Positions 50,653-58,682 of a stretch of DNA of 64,000 nt are shown here, one piece after another; the first letter of the stretch is position 1, and each line of letters opens with the position of its first letter. Source of the stretch: Candidatus Bathyarchaeota archaeon (GTDB lineage: Archaea; Thermoproteota; Bathyarchaeia; TCS64); assembly GCA_014729945.1 (NCBI GenBank), contig WJJC01000225.1, positions 1-64,000 on the forward strand, read 5' to 3'. The position numbers and the translations under genes are program-made. The notes beneath the pieces are model-generated. The model was not told where the DNA came from, ran no database searches, and saw only the letters and a program-made list of their open reading frames with translations.

Positions 50653-51564
50653 TTACGAATCCTCTAGAAGTTTCTCGGCGAACCACCCGGGGTCAAAAGA
50701 TTGCAGGTCTTCATATTCTTGTCCAACCCCTATGAATAATACTGGTTTTCCTGTTAAATATGAGACACTTAGACTGCTTCCTCCTTTTGCGTCAGCGTCT
50801 ACTTTAGTTAGTATGGCTGCATCGAATCCAATTTGTTCATTGAAAGTCATGGCTTGTTCAGTTGCGTCGTTTCCAATTAGACTATCTAGAATCATTATAG
50901 TTAATTTGGGTTGAACGACTCGTTTCATTTTCTTAAGCTCGTCCATTAGGTTACGGTTGGTTTGCATTCTTCCAGCTGTATCGATTAGTACAACATCAAT
51001 GTTCTGTGCTTTTGCATGTTCAACTGCATCATATCCTACTGCGGCAGCATCTGATCCATATTTGTGGCGTATTACACGTATACCAAGTCTTTTCCCGTGT
51101 TCCTCAAGCTGCTCTATTGCACCTGCACGATATGTGTCACCGGAAGCCAATACAACACTGTAGCCCTTTTTTTTCAGTTTATAGGATAATTTTGCTATTG
51201 TTGTCGTCTTACCTGTACCATTGATTCCAACAAACATTACGCTGAAAGGTTCTGCTATCTTCGTGGAGTCTAGAACAAGATTCCAGAAATCGATACTTTC
51301 CTCACCTTTCATCACGTTTTCAAGAGATTCTTTCAGGGCGTCTTTAACTACACTTGTTTTATCTCCGAAACGAGGAGCATCTGCACCTAAAAGACGTTCC
51401 TTTAGATCTGTGCAGATATATTCTGCTACTTCTACGCTTACATCATTACTGATTAACTGGATTTGTAGATCCCATAAAATTGGTTCTATATCTTTCTCAG
51501 TTAAACCAGAATTACTAATCTTGTTGACTATATCTTTAAGGCCATTCTTCAGTTTTTCAAACAT
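50653..51564 (-). CDS. ftsY: Signal recognition particle receptor FtsY
   Basis: 303 aa. N-terminal helical N domain (MFEKLKNGLKDIVNKIS, DVSVEVAEYICTDLKERLLG). G domain: VMFVGINGTGKTTTIAKLSY (P-loop), LASGDTYRAGAIEQLEEHG, DVVLIDTAGRMQTN, LTKVDADAKGGSSLSV. It docks the SRP-ribosome complex on the membrane and hydrolyses GTP. The long acidic A domain of bacteria is absent, as in archaea. The ATG overlaps the pfdA stop by one base (TAATG). Confidence 0.96.
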   Translation of the reverse strand: MFEKLKNGLKDIVNKISNSGLTEKDIEPILWDLQIQLISNDVSVEVAEYICTDLKERLLGADAPRFGDKTSVVKDALKESLENVMKGEESIDFWNLVLDSTKIAEPFSVMFVGINGTGKTTTIAKLSYKLKKKGYSVVLASGDTYRAGAIEQLEEHGKRLGIRVIRHKYGSDAAAVGYDAVEHAKAQNIDVVLIDTAGRMQTNRNLMDELKKMKRVVQPKLTIMILDSLIGNDATEQAMTFNEQIGFDAAILTKVDADAKGGSSLSVSYLTGKPVLFIGVGQEYEDLQSFDPGWFAEKLLEDS

Positions 51565-52016
51565 TAAATGGATCCCTGAGCCCCTTGTTGAATCTCAGAG
51601 GAAAGTCGTTCCGCCATACTTTGATGTGATTGAAGCTGTGCCATTATCTGGTTAAGCTGTTGTTCAACCGAGGTTTTGGCGTTCTCCATCTCGTCTAATC
51701 GTTCAGTTACTTCCTTGACGGCATCATCATAAGACATTTCTAGGGATACATCAGCACCTATCCCTACCACTACTTTTTCAATATCACCAAGGCTGGCGTT
51801 GATAAAAGCAGAGCCGCCTATGGGTACTAGTAGATTACTATCTGACTCGATATCTTTCAAGTCTCCAAGTGATTGTTTTGCTAATCTTAACTCCGATACG
51901 GATCCCATCAACATTTGAAGTCTCTGCTGGAGAGTGTTAACCGTTCCCTCCATCATACGCATCTCGGATATTAGTTTTCTAAACCTGTTTTCTTTATCTT
52001 GAAGACTTTGTTCCAT
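51564..52016 (-). CDS. pfdA: Prefoldin alpha subunit
   Basis: 150 aa. Two long coiled-coil helices (LQDKENRFRKLISEMRMMEG and SVEQQLNQIMAQLQSHQ) flank a central beta-hairpin region, LVPIGGSAFINASLGDIEKVVVGIG, characteristic of prefoldin alpha. It forms the jellyfish-like chaperone with beta subunits and hands unfolded proteins to the thermosome. Standard place between L18a and ftsY. Confidence 0.93.
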   Translation of the reverse strand: MEQSLQDKENRFRKLISEMRMMEGTVNTLQQRLQMLMGSVSELRLAKQSLGDLKDIESDSNLLVPIGGSAFINASLGDIEKVVVGIGADVSLEMSYDDAVKEVTERLDEMENAKTSVEQQLNQIMAQLQSHQSMAERLSSEIQQGAQGSI

Positions 52017-52018
52017 TT

Positions 52019-52219
52019 TTATTCTTCCTGTTCTTCCTCAGTTATTTTATTGATCGTTATCTCGTGACGCTTGGCTCTATGACGGCTACCAAGCTCAGCA
52101 TATACTCTTTCAACCGCATGTTCTTCTTTGGTAGCTGATACAACCTTGTTGAATAATAAAGGCTCAAAGAAGTGTTTCTTCATGATCTCGCCTTGTATTC
52201 TGTAAAGTTTTACGCTCAC
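52019..52219 (-). CDS. rpl18a: Ribosomal protein eL20/L18a (LX)
   Basis: 66 aa. VKLYRIQGEIMKKHFFEPLLFNK, then VYAELGSRHRAKRHEITINKI, is the archaeal LX signature. The gene follows L31e by 2 bp; in most archaea eIF6 sits between these two but there is no room for it here. The TGA or TAA and the next start (pfdA) are 2 bp apart. Confidence 0.93.
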   Translation of the reverse strand: MSVKLYRIQGEIMKKHFFEPLLFNKVVSATKEEHAVERVYAELGSRHRAKRHEITINKITEEEQEE

Positions 52220-52221
52220 TG

Positions 52222-52479
52222 TTACGCCTCCGCCAATTCAACAGTAACTAGACCATCGCTGTCTTTGGTCATTTTTACACGGATCTTTCTTGGTGGGCTC
52301 TTAATCCCTTTAGCCCAGATAGCCTCATTAACACTAGGATCAATTATAATCTCAGTGGGTTTCATATGACGTTCAGTGAATTGCTTCAGTATGAACATAG
52401 CTTTCTCTGCCCTTCGATACTTCTGGGCAATCCAAGCCTTTCTAAGAGGTACAGTATAGATTCGTTCCATCTCTGACAT
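52222..52479 (-). CDS. rpl31e: Ribosomal protein eL31
   Basis: 85 aa. IYTVPLRKAWIAQKYRRAEKAMFILKQFTERHM contains the core, and INEAIWAKGI-like VNEAIWAKGIKSPPRKIRVKM is the most conserved stretch. The protein lies near the peptide-exit tunnel of the large subunit. In the usual order L39e-L31e. Confidence 0.96.
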   Translation of the reverse strand: MSEMERIYTVPLRKAWIAQKYRRAEKAMFILKQFTERHMKPTEIIIDPSVNEAIWAKGIKSPPRKIRVKMTKDSDGLVTVELAEA

Positions 52480-52489
52480 CGTTTAATCA

Positions 52490-52648
52490 CTATGCTCTTA
52501 ATTTTCTATTACGCCAATTGCGTCTACTCGTTGGACTCCACCTGACATCACCTTTAGTCTTAGCGATAACCCATGCGGGGACCGATTTCTTTGACTTTCC
52601 TGCTTTTGCTAATCGTAGTTTATAGGCTAAATGTTTGTTCCTTGCCAT
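52490..52648 (-). CDS. rpl39e: Ribosomal protein eL39
   Basis: 52 aa, too short for most gene finders, but unmistakable. [20 protein letters not shown], then [17 protein letters not shown], ends [11 protein letters not shown]. This tiny basic protein lines the exit tunnel. Order S19e-PDCD5-L39e-L31e is the conserved archaeal one. Confidence 0.97.
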   Translation of the reverse strand: MARNKHLAYKLRLAKAGKSKKSVPAWVIAKTKGDVRWSPTSRRNWRNRKLRA

Positions 52649-52653
52649 TTTTC

Positions 52654-53004
52654 TTATACTCTCCTAATATTGATGTCCCTCTTTTTCTGCTGGCTCTGAA
52701 CCTGCTTAAGTAGCTTCTTTAGAAGCTCGTCTGACATAGGTAGAGAAACTCTCCCACTCTTCGCCAACTGAATTAACTGTAACTCCATTTGAGACGCGAA
52801 ATCAGGTCGAACCAGTTTCACATTCTGGAGTCTCTGTCTTGCTTCAGGGGTTAGAATTCTACGCATGAGGGCCTGCTTCTGGGCTTCTGCTTCAGCCTGA
52901 GCTTGTGCTTGAGCTTCCGCTGCTTGACCCTGATTTTCTCTCTGAGCTTTTAGCTCTTCCAGTCTGCGTTTCCTTAACGCTGATAGATCCTCATCTGAAG
53001 CCAT
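52654..53004 (-). CDS. PDCD5-family DNA-binding protein
   Basis: 116 aa. An acidic/helical start ([20 protein letters not shown]) is followed by [21 protein letters not shown] and the PDCD5 core [31 protein letters not shown], ending [10 protein letters not shown]. The family is double-stranded DNA-binding or ribosome-linked in archaea and its role is not settled. It lies between S19e and L39e as expected. Confidence 0.93.
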   Translation of the reverse strand: MASDEDLSALRKRRLEELKAQRENQGQAAEAQAQAQAEAEAQKQALMRRILTPEARQRLQNVKLVRPDFASQMELQLIQLAKSGRVSLPMSDELLKKLLKQVQSQQKKRDINIRRV

Positions 53005-53015
53005 TAAATATCACT

Positions 53016-53471
53016 CTAGTAGGGTTGAAGTTCTGGAGTTTCTCTTTCAAGTTCTCGTTTTATCTGTGTTGACATGGCGTCTAACAGACTTCTACCCTTT
53101 CCAGTAACTGTTCGTCCTTTAATACCATCTTTCTGGGCTAACCCTGCTTGTTCAAGTTGCTGTAGGATAGTCCTTATGATGTTTCCACCAGCTTTTGCGA
53201 AGTGAGAAGGCCTAACGCCTCTTCTTTTTCTTCCACCGTACTCTTTTCTGAGTTTACTTACACCGATGGGTCCCTTCATATATAGTTTTCTTAGCATGCT
53301 GGCGCTTCTTACATACCACCAGTCTGGATTCTGAGGTACTCGTTCAGCGTGGCTCCCAGTCTTAACATAGCTAGCCCACTCTTCGGGCTGTAACTCACGG
53401 AAATTCTCTTTCATGTATCCAGAGAGCCTGTCGATTAATACGTCTGCTGGTACATCGTATGCGGTTGTCAT
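53016..53471 (-). CDS. rps19e: Ribosomal protein eS19
   Basis: 151 aa from MTTAYDVPADVLIDRLSGYM. A longer frame runs upstream, but the family begins here and GGGAAGAAG lies just before the ATG. YVKTGSHAERVPQNPDWWYVRSASMLRKLY, GPIGVSKLRKEYGGRKRRGV and HFAKAGGNIIRTILQQLE are diagnostic. First gene of the large minus-strand translation operon. Confidence 0.96.
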   Translation of the reverse strand: MTTAYDVPADVLIDRLSGYMKENFRELQPEEWASYVKTGSHAERVPQNPDWWYVRSASMLRKLYMKGPIGVSKLRKEYGGRKRRGVRPSHFAKAGGNIIRTILQQLEQAGLAQKDGIKGRTVTGKGRSLLDAMSTQIKRELERETPELQPY

Positions 53472-53543
53472 TTTTCTTCTTCCCAGATGTGTTGAACCAT
53501 TACAGGAACTGACATATATACATACTCCTATCTGGTTCAGCAT

Positions 53544-53742
53544 CTCTTAACCACAGGAACAAGATAAAAAAGTTATCTAAAAATCAACGATTATCATAAC
53601 AATAAAGGGGTAATCAACATTCAGTGTTATATATTAACCATAATAAGTATTGAAAATGGTTCTGGTATAAAATAAAAAAATAAAAATTTATCTCATTCTA
53701 TTTCAGAAGAAAACCTAAAGGTATCAATAAGAAGGGAGCCCC
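53544..53742. promoter_or_regulatory. AT-rich divergent intergenic promoter region
   Basis: It separates the S19e operon (minus) from the next plus-strand gene. Several TATA-like stretches (TATATATTAA near 53630 and AAATAAAAATTTATC near 53680) occur. No gene. Confidence 0.4.
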
Positions 53743-54450
53743 GTGAGTAAAAAAAGAAAATGTGTATTCGTGCCTAATCGAGAGTGCCCGTTCAATACTA
53801 AAAATATTCCCTTCGAAACATGTCAGGTCTGTATCGAGGCCTGGAAAACAGAGGTAGCCCTAAAGAAGAGAGAGACAGAGAGATTAAATGTAACAGAACA
53901 CCAAGAAGACAGCCTATCATTACCTGTTATTGAGAAACAGGGTTCTTCACAGATAAAGGAGAAACTAAAAGAGATAGAGATCCAGTTAAAAAATGACGAG
54001 ATAAGCCCCATTGAATATATTCAGCTTCGGAAAAAACATATTAATAACCTCATTGAGGGAAGACCCTCAATAAAAATTAATGAAGAGTTGAAAGAAGAAA
54101 ACGAGATTATCCCACCTCCGCGAAGTGTAAGGGTCGCAGTAATCGCTAAATCTTTTTTTAAGCAACACATCTACACGGCGCCAGAGGGATGGGAACTACC
54201 CGAGGTGATCTCAAATAAAGTTGTTAACATGATATTTAATATGAATGAAAAGAAACCCATTAGGGAAATCAGGCTTAGATCTGGAGATTATAAGATAGCG
54301 GGTATTGCCTCAAGTAAAAACAAGATAGCATTGATGATTCTTGACGCTGACGAGGATTTTGAGAGTTATGAAACTGAGATTAACCGGGTTGAAGAAATAT
54401 TAGAAAAAGAAAAGTTCTGGGCGAATGCTGTGAAAAAAATTCACCGTTAG
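53743..54450 (+). CDS. Hypothetical protein with N-terminal Cys motif
   Basis: 235 aa. The N-terminus has a compact Cys array (CVFVPNRECPFNTKN, FETCQVCIEAW), which looks like a zinc finger. A charged helical linker follows (RETERLNVTEHQEDSLSLPV; KLKEIEIQLKNDEISPIEYIQL), then a compact C-terminal domain (PRSVRVAVIAKSFFKQHIYTAP; IREIRLRSGDYKIAG). GTG start after GGGAGCCCC. No family recognised. Stop interlocks with the convergent acetamidase gene (TTAG). Confidence 0.55.
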   Translation: MSKKRKCVFVPNRECPFNTKNIPFETCQVCIEAWKTEVALKKRETERLNVTEHQEDSLSLPVIEKQGSSQIKEKLKEIEIQLKNDEISPIEYIQLRKKHINNLIEGRPSIKINEELKEENEIIPPPRSVRVAVIAKSFFKQHIYTAPEGWELPEVISNKVVNMIFNMNEKKPIREIRLRSGDYKIAGIASSKNKIALMILDADEDFESYETEINRVEEILEKEKFWANAVKKIHR

Positions 54451-55370
54451 AGTAGGTTCTTGTTCAGTTTTGCTGCCACAGTGTATAACGGATCCACTAT
54501 CTGTGCTATACGTGCCCTCACGGCTAGACTCAAGAACATATACGCATCGTTTCGGTCCCACCCATAATCCTTGACCATCCAGTTGATTAACTCTCTGTAA
54601 GCTAATCTCGCGGCATCCTCTAATGGCCTAGCACTGCAGACAGTCATGATCATATTCTCTGATTCAATCCTTGGCCACGTAATTTTTTCATTAATTATTT
54701 CAAATCTGAGCTTTACTACAGAGTTTATCTCAACGGCTGTGCCGCAGATCTCGCCATCTCCTTGAACAGCGTGAACATCACCCAGTCCAAATAATGCACC
54801 TTCCTGGTTAACGGGTAAATAAAGAGTATTCCCTGGTTTAACATCTGGGCAATCCATATTACCTCCATGTGGCCCCGGAGCAAGGGTCTGTATCGCCTCA
54901 TACGCTGGACTAACGCCAATGGTGCCTATGAAGGGATCTGCATCAAAGTTTATTGTTTTACCGTGATCAGTCTCATAGATGATTTTCTGGTCTTTTATGT
55001 AGCTTATTTTGGTCTTTGGCTCCATGAGATTCAGCCAGCCTTCAAGAGCTCCGAAGCCTGGAATAATACTTGAACCGCCCCATTCAGGTATCTCGATATC
55101 AAGTATCTCCACGGCTAGTGTATCACCGGGTTTAGCTCCCTCAATATATATTGGACCAGTAACGGGGTTTAACGCCCCACCAAGTCCTTGTTCAATAGCT
55201 TCTTGAAAAGTTCTGGAGGGACTGACTATACCACCATATGCATCCCAGGTGGACACCTCGATTACCTCACGGGGTTTAACCCTGGCAACAGGTTCAGTGA
55301 AAGGATTAAGAGTGCTGTTATCTGTGGCTGTTAGTTTATTTCTAGGTTTTTTCTCTATTCGTTTAACCAT
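54447..55370 (-). CDS. Acetamidase/formamidase family protein
   Basis: 307 aa. Begins LTATDNSTLNPFTEPVARVKPREVIEVSTWDAYGG, then PGDTLAVEILDIEIPEWGGSSI, IPGFGALEGWLNLME, GVSPAYEAIQTLAPGPHGGNMDCPDVKPGNTLYLPVN and LFGLGDVHAVQGDGEICGTAVEI, the highly conserved FmdA_AmdA pattern. ARLAYRELINWMVKDYGW closes it. It hydrolyses short amides to ammonia and acid. Consistent with a nitrogen-scavenging lifestyle. Confidence 0.93.
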   Translation of the reverse strand: MVKRIEKKPRNKLTATDNSTLNPFTEPVARVKPREVIEVSTWDAYGGIVSPSRTFQEAIEQGLGGALNPVTGPIYIEGAKPGDTLAVEILDIEIPEWGGSSIIPGFGALEGWLNLMEPKTKISYIKDQKIIYETDHGKTINFDADPFIGTIGVSPAYEAIQTLAPGPHGGNMDCPDVKPGNTLYLPVNQEGALFGLGDVHAVQGDGEICGTAVEINSVVKLRFEIINEKITWPRIESENMIMTVCSARPLEDAARLAYRELINWMVKDYGWDRNDAYMFLSLAVRARIAQIVDPLYTVAAKLNKNLL

Positions 55371-55511
55371 TTCAATCTACAAGAGTAATCTTGAGTCATT
55401 TGGTTTAACAGTATCGTGGAAAGAGGCGGTAAAAACGATAAGAATAAAAAGAGGCTCTGGGGTTGTATGTTAGCAGTCAGATAGAATGGACTATCAATTG
55501 AGGTGAAAAAT

Positions 55512-55817
55512 ATGGAATACATGTATGCCGCTATGCTCCTTCACAGCGCAGGAAAAGAAATCAGTGAAGACACAGTTACGAACACACTCACAGCGGCCGG
55601 CATCGAAGCAGACGCCAGTAGAGTTAAAGCTCTTGTTGCCGCCCTTGCAGACGTTGACATTGATGAAGCTCTTACGGCACCAGTTGTTACAGCTGGCGCC
55701 GCCCCGGCAGCTGCTCCAGCAGAAGCTGAAGAAGAAGCCGCCCCTGAGGAAGAGCCAGAGGAAGAGGAACCGGAAGAGGAAGAGGACTTACAAGGACTCG
55801 GAGCGCTTTTCGGTTAA
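55512..55817 (+). CDS. rpl12: Ribosomal protein P1/L12 (stalk)
   Basis: 101 aa from [21 protein letters not shown] 9 bp upstream is in frame, but GAGGTGA is the ribosome-binding site and the family starts at the ATG. A long Ala/Glu-rich hinge leads to [10 protein letters not shown], the conserved stalk tail that recruits translation factors. In most archaea this gene follows L10. Here it lies alone, next to alaS and opposite in strand to the L11-L1-L10 genes. Confidence 0.95.
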   Translation: MEYMYAAMLLHSAGKEISEDTVTNTLTAAGIEADASRVKALVAALADVDIDEALTAPVVTAGAAPAAAPAEAEEEAAPEEEPEEEEPEEEEDLQGLGALFG

Positions 55818-55878
55818 AAATTCCCAAGTTTATTTTAGTTTAATCAACCCTATCATTGTTTTAAGGAGGCATTCATAG

Positions 55879-58605
55879 TTGCAGATACCATCAGATGCAT
55901 TTGATCTTCCCTTTTTCAGGGAACACGGATTTGTTCGCAAGCTGTGCCCACATTGCGGTGAACATTACTGGACCCAAGACGAGACCTCAGAAACTTGTGG
56001 GGATGCCCCCTGCATCGACTATGATTTCATCGGTGATCCACCGACGAATAAACAATACACTAATAGTGAGATGCGGGAAAAGTTTCTGAGTTATTTCGAG
56101 AGAAACAATCACTCACGTGTAGCCCCGTACCCCGTAGTAGCCCGCTGGAGAGATGACTTGATGTTCACGATAGCCAGCATTATAGATTTCCAACCCTATG
56201 TTACCGAAGGTATACTGCCCCCACCAGCCAACCCACTGGTAGTCAGTCAACCATGCCTCCGATTTGAAGACATAGACCTAGTGGGGATTACAGCCGGCAG
56301 ACACTTAACCATATTTGAGATGGGAGGACACCATGCATTCAACTACAAGGACGGGGAACAAGTCTACTGGAAGGACAAGACCGTTGAGTATCATCACGGT
56401 TTAGCATTAGAGATCGGTGTCCCCAGTGAGAGTGTCAAATACAAGGAAGGTGTCTGGGCTGGTGGTGGGAACGCAGGTTTCTGTCTTGAGCCAACAGTTG
56501 GCGGTTTAGAGATCAGTACCCTAGTCTTTATGCAGTACAGAGTAGTAAATGGAGAATGGATACAGATGCCCATCAACATTGTTGATACAGGGTATGGTAT
56601 CGAAAGATGGACATGGTTAAGCCAAGGAAGCTGCAGCGGATTTCATGCAATATACGGCCCTGTTCTGGATAAAACACTTGAATGGGCGGGTATGAATCTG
56701 GATGAAAGCCTACTATCTGAGTTAGCAAAATACAGTTATCTTATCGACTTGAATAATCAGGAAGAAGAACGCAGAAATATCGCGAAGAAGGTTGGAATAG
56801 AGTACGAGCAGTTAATCGATACACTGTATCCCGTGGAAGGTATCTACGGAGCCATTGATCACACCAAAGCTATGGCGTTCATACTAAGCGAAGGAATAGT
56901 ACCAAGCAATGTCAAAGAAGGCTACCTTACAAGGATGCTGTTCAGAAGAGGCTACAGGCTACTCCGTAGAGCAGGAATAGAGGACAGGATGCCTGATCTT
57001 GTCAAACTTCAGATCAATTTCTGGGGTGATGATTTCCCCCAACTCAGGAAGATGGAGGACGAGATTCTTGAAATGGTGGATGTCGAAGACCGGAAATACC
57101 GTGACACCCTGAGCAGGGGTAAGAGCATGGTCCAGAGACATGTTAAGAAGAATAAAAAAGTCAGCATGGATCAGCTGGTAGAGTTCTATGAGAGCCATGG
57201 ACTTACACCTGAAGATGTACAGGATGCAGCCAAGGAAATAGGAACTGCCCTCAAAGTTCCAGGGGACTTTTACACGTTAATGAGCCGTAAGCATATGGGT
57301 GAAGGAAAAGAGAAGAAGATAGTGGAAAAAGAGGGCGCTGATCTAGCTAAAAGACTTGAAGAGCTTCCCAGTACACGTCGAATGTTCTATGAAAACCCAT
57401 ATGATAAGGAGATGAATGCAAAGGTCATTGAGGTTATCGAAGGTACAAAGGTGATCCTTGATCAAACCGTGTTCTATGCGGAAGGAGGAGGACAGATCAG
57501 TGACCAAGGGGTCCTCATAGTGGGAGACGCTGAGTATAGAGTCAAGGATGTTCATAGTATCGAAGGGGTAATTATTCACAACGTAGATAGACCCGGTATA
57601 AAGAAAGACGACAAGGTTCATGGAGTCATAGAGTGGGATCGCAGAATCTCGTTAATGAGAGCGCACACATCAACTCACATCATAATCGGTGCAGCGCGCA
57701 GAGTTCTAGGAGAACACGCATGGCAGGCTGGGGCAAGTAAGACAGTTGAACGAGCAAGACTGGATATCAGCCATTATGCGCGGATAACAAGAGAAGAAGT
57801 AGAGGAAATCGAGCACCTTGCTAATATGGTGGTTCGAGAGAGGAGACCGGTTACATGCAAGTTTATGCAAAGAGACAAGGCCGAGAAAAAATATGGGCTA
57901 AGACTCTATCAGGGAGGCGCAGTACCTGGTAAGGAGATTAGGATCGTTGACATGGGGGACTGGGATGTGGAGGCATGTGGGGGAACCCATTTAGCAAATA
58001 CATCTGAGATCGGGTTCATTAAGATAGTTGACACTGAGAGAGTCCAAGATGGAGTAGAAAGACTAGTCTTTGCCTCGGGGCCTCACGCACTTGATGAAGT
58101 TCAGAGAAGAGAAGCATTACTCATGGAAGCAGCGGATCTGATGGGCGCACCATACGAATCTATTGTAGAGAGCGTGCAAAATAACCTAGACGCCATTAAG
58201 GAGTTGAGAACCCAACTTGATAGCCTACAGAAGACATTGAGTAGCGAATTAGCTGAAACACTTGTGGACAAAGCCATGAAAGTTAATGGTCTTAAAGTGG
58301 TGTTCCACCGGGATGAAGTAGACTTTGAATTCCTCATCGAACTAGGAAACGCAATGGAGGAAAAAGAGTCAAACATAGTAGCATTCATCATGAGCACCAG
58401 TCAGAGAAGATTTGGAATAAAAGCAGGTAAAGGAGCCATGGAGAAAGGGATTCACGCTGGTGAATTAACCACAAAGCTGGGAGAACTCATGGGAGGCAGT
58501 GGAGGGGGAGCGCCCTACTTTGGACAGGGCGGCGGGGGAGATCCTGAGAAATTCATGGGAGCTAAACATGAGATACTTGAAGCAATCAAGGGCCAACTTC
58601 AATAA
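55879..58605 (+). CDS. alaS: Alanyl-tRNA synthetase (archaeal type)
   Basis: 908 aa. Class II synthetase that attaches Ala. SDAFDLPFFREHGFVRKLC opens with the zinc-like CPHCGEHYWTQ and CGDAPC, special to archaeal AlaRS. Motif 2/3 parts include PCLRFEDIDLVGITAGRHLTIFEMGGHHAF and TGYGIERWTWLSQG. The editing domain has the four-ligand pair HTSTHIIIGAARR and ACGGTHLANTSEIG. The C-terminal glycine-rich FMGGGGGSGGG-like end (GGSGGGAPYFGQGGGGD) is the usual C-Ala tail. TTG start with GGAGG just upstream. Confidence 0.96.
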   Translation: MQIPSDAFDLPFFREHGFVRKLCPHCGEHYWTQDETSETCGDAPCIDYDFIGDPPTNKQYTNSEMREKFLSYFERNNHSRVAPYPVVARWRDDLMFTIASIIDFQPYVTEGILPPPANPLVVSQPCLRFEDIDLVGITAGRHLTIFEMGGHHAFNYKDGEQVYWKDKTVEYHHGLALEIGVPSESVKYKEGVWAGGGNAGFCLEPTVGGLEISTLVFMQYRVVNGEWIQMPINIVDTGYGIERWTWLSQGSCSGFHAIYGPVLDKTLEWAGMNLDESLLSELAKYSYLIDLNNQEEERRNIAKKVGIEYEQLIDTLYPVEGIYGAIDHTKAMAFILSEGIVPSNVKEGYLTRMLFRRGYRLLRRAGIEDRMPDLVKLQINFWGDDFPQLRKMEDEILEMVDVEDRKYRDTLSRGKSMVQRHVKKNKKVSMDQLVEFYESHGLTPEDVQDAAKEIGTALKVPGDFYTLMSRKHMGEGKEKKIVEKEGADLAKRLEELPSTRRMFYENPYDKEMNAKVIEVIEGTKVILDQTVFYAEGGGQISDQGVLIVGDAEYRVKDVHSIEGVIIHNVDRPGIKKDDKVHGVIEWDRRISLMRAHTSTHIIIGAARRVLGEHAWQAGASKTVERARLDISHYARITREEVEEIEHLANMVVRERRPVTCKFMQRDKAEKKYGLRLYQGGAVPGKEIRIVDMGDWDVEACGGTHLANTSEIGFIKIVDTERVQDGVERLVFASGPHALDEVQRREALLMEAADLMGAPYESIVESVQNNLDAIKELRTQLDSLQKTLSSELAETLVDKAMKVNGLKVVFHRDEVDFEFLIELGNAMEEKESNIVAFIMSTSQRRFGIKAGKGAMEKGIHAGELTTKLGELMGGSGGGAPYFGQGGGGDPEKFMGAKHEILEAIKGQLQ

Positions 58606-58682
58606 TTTATCTGTGCGCAACTGTTTTTACTCATAACCTTTATTCTCCTTGCCAACAGAAGAGAAAGTAGATAGAGGATAGT

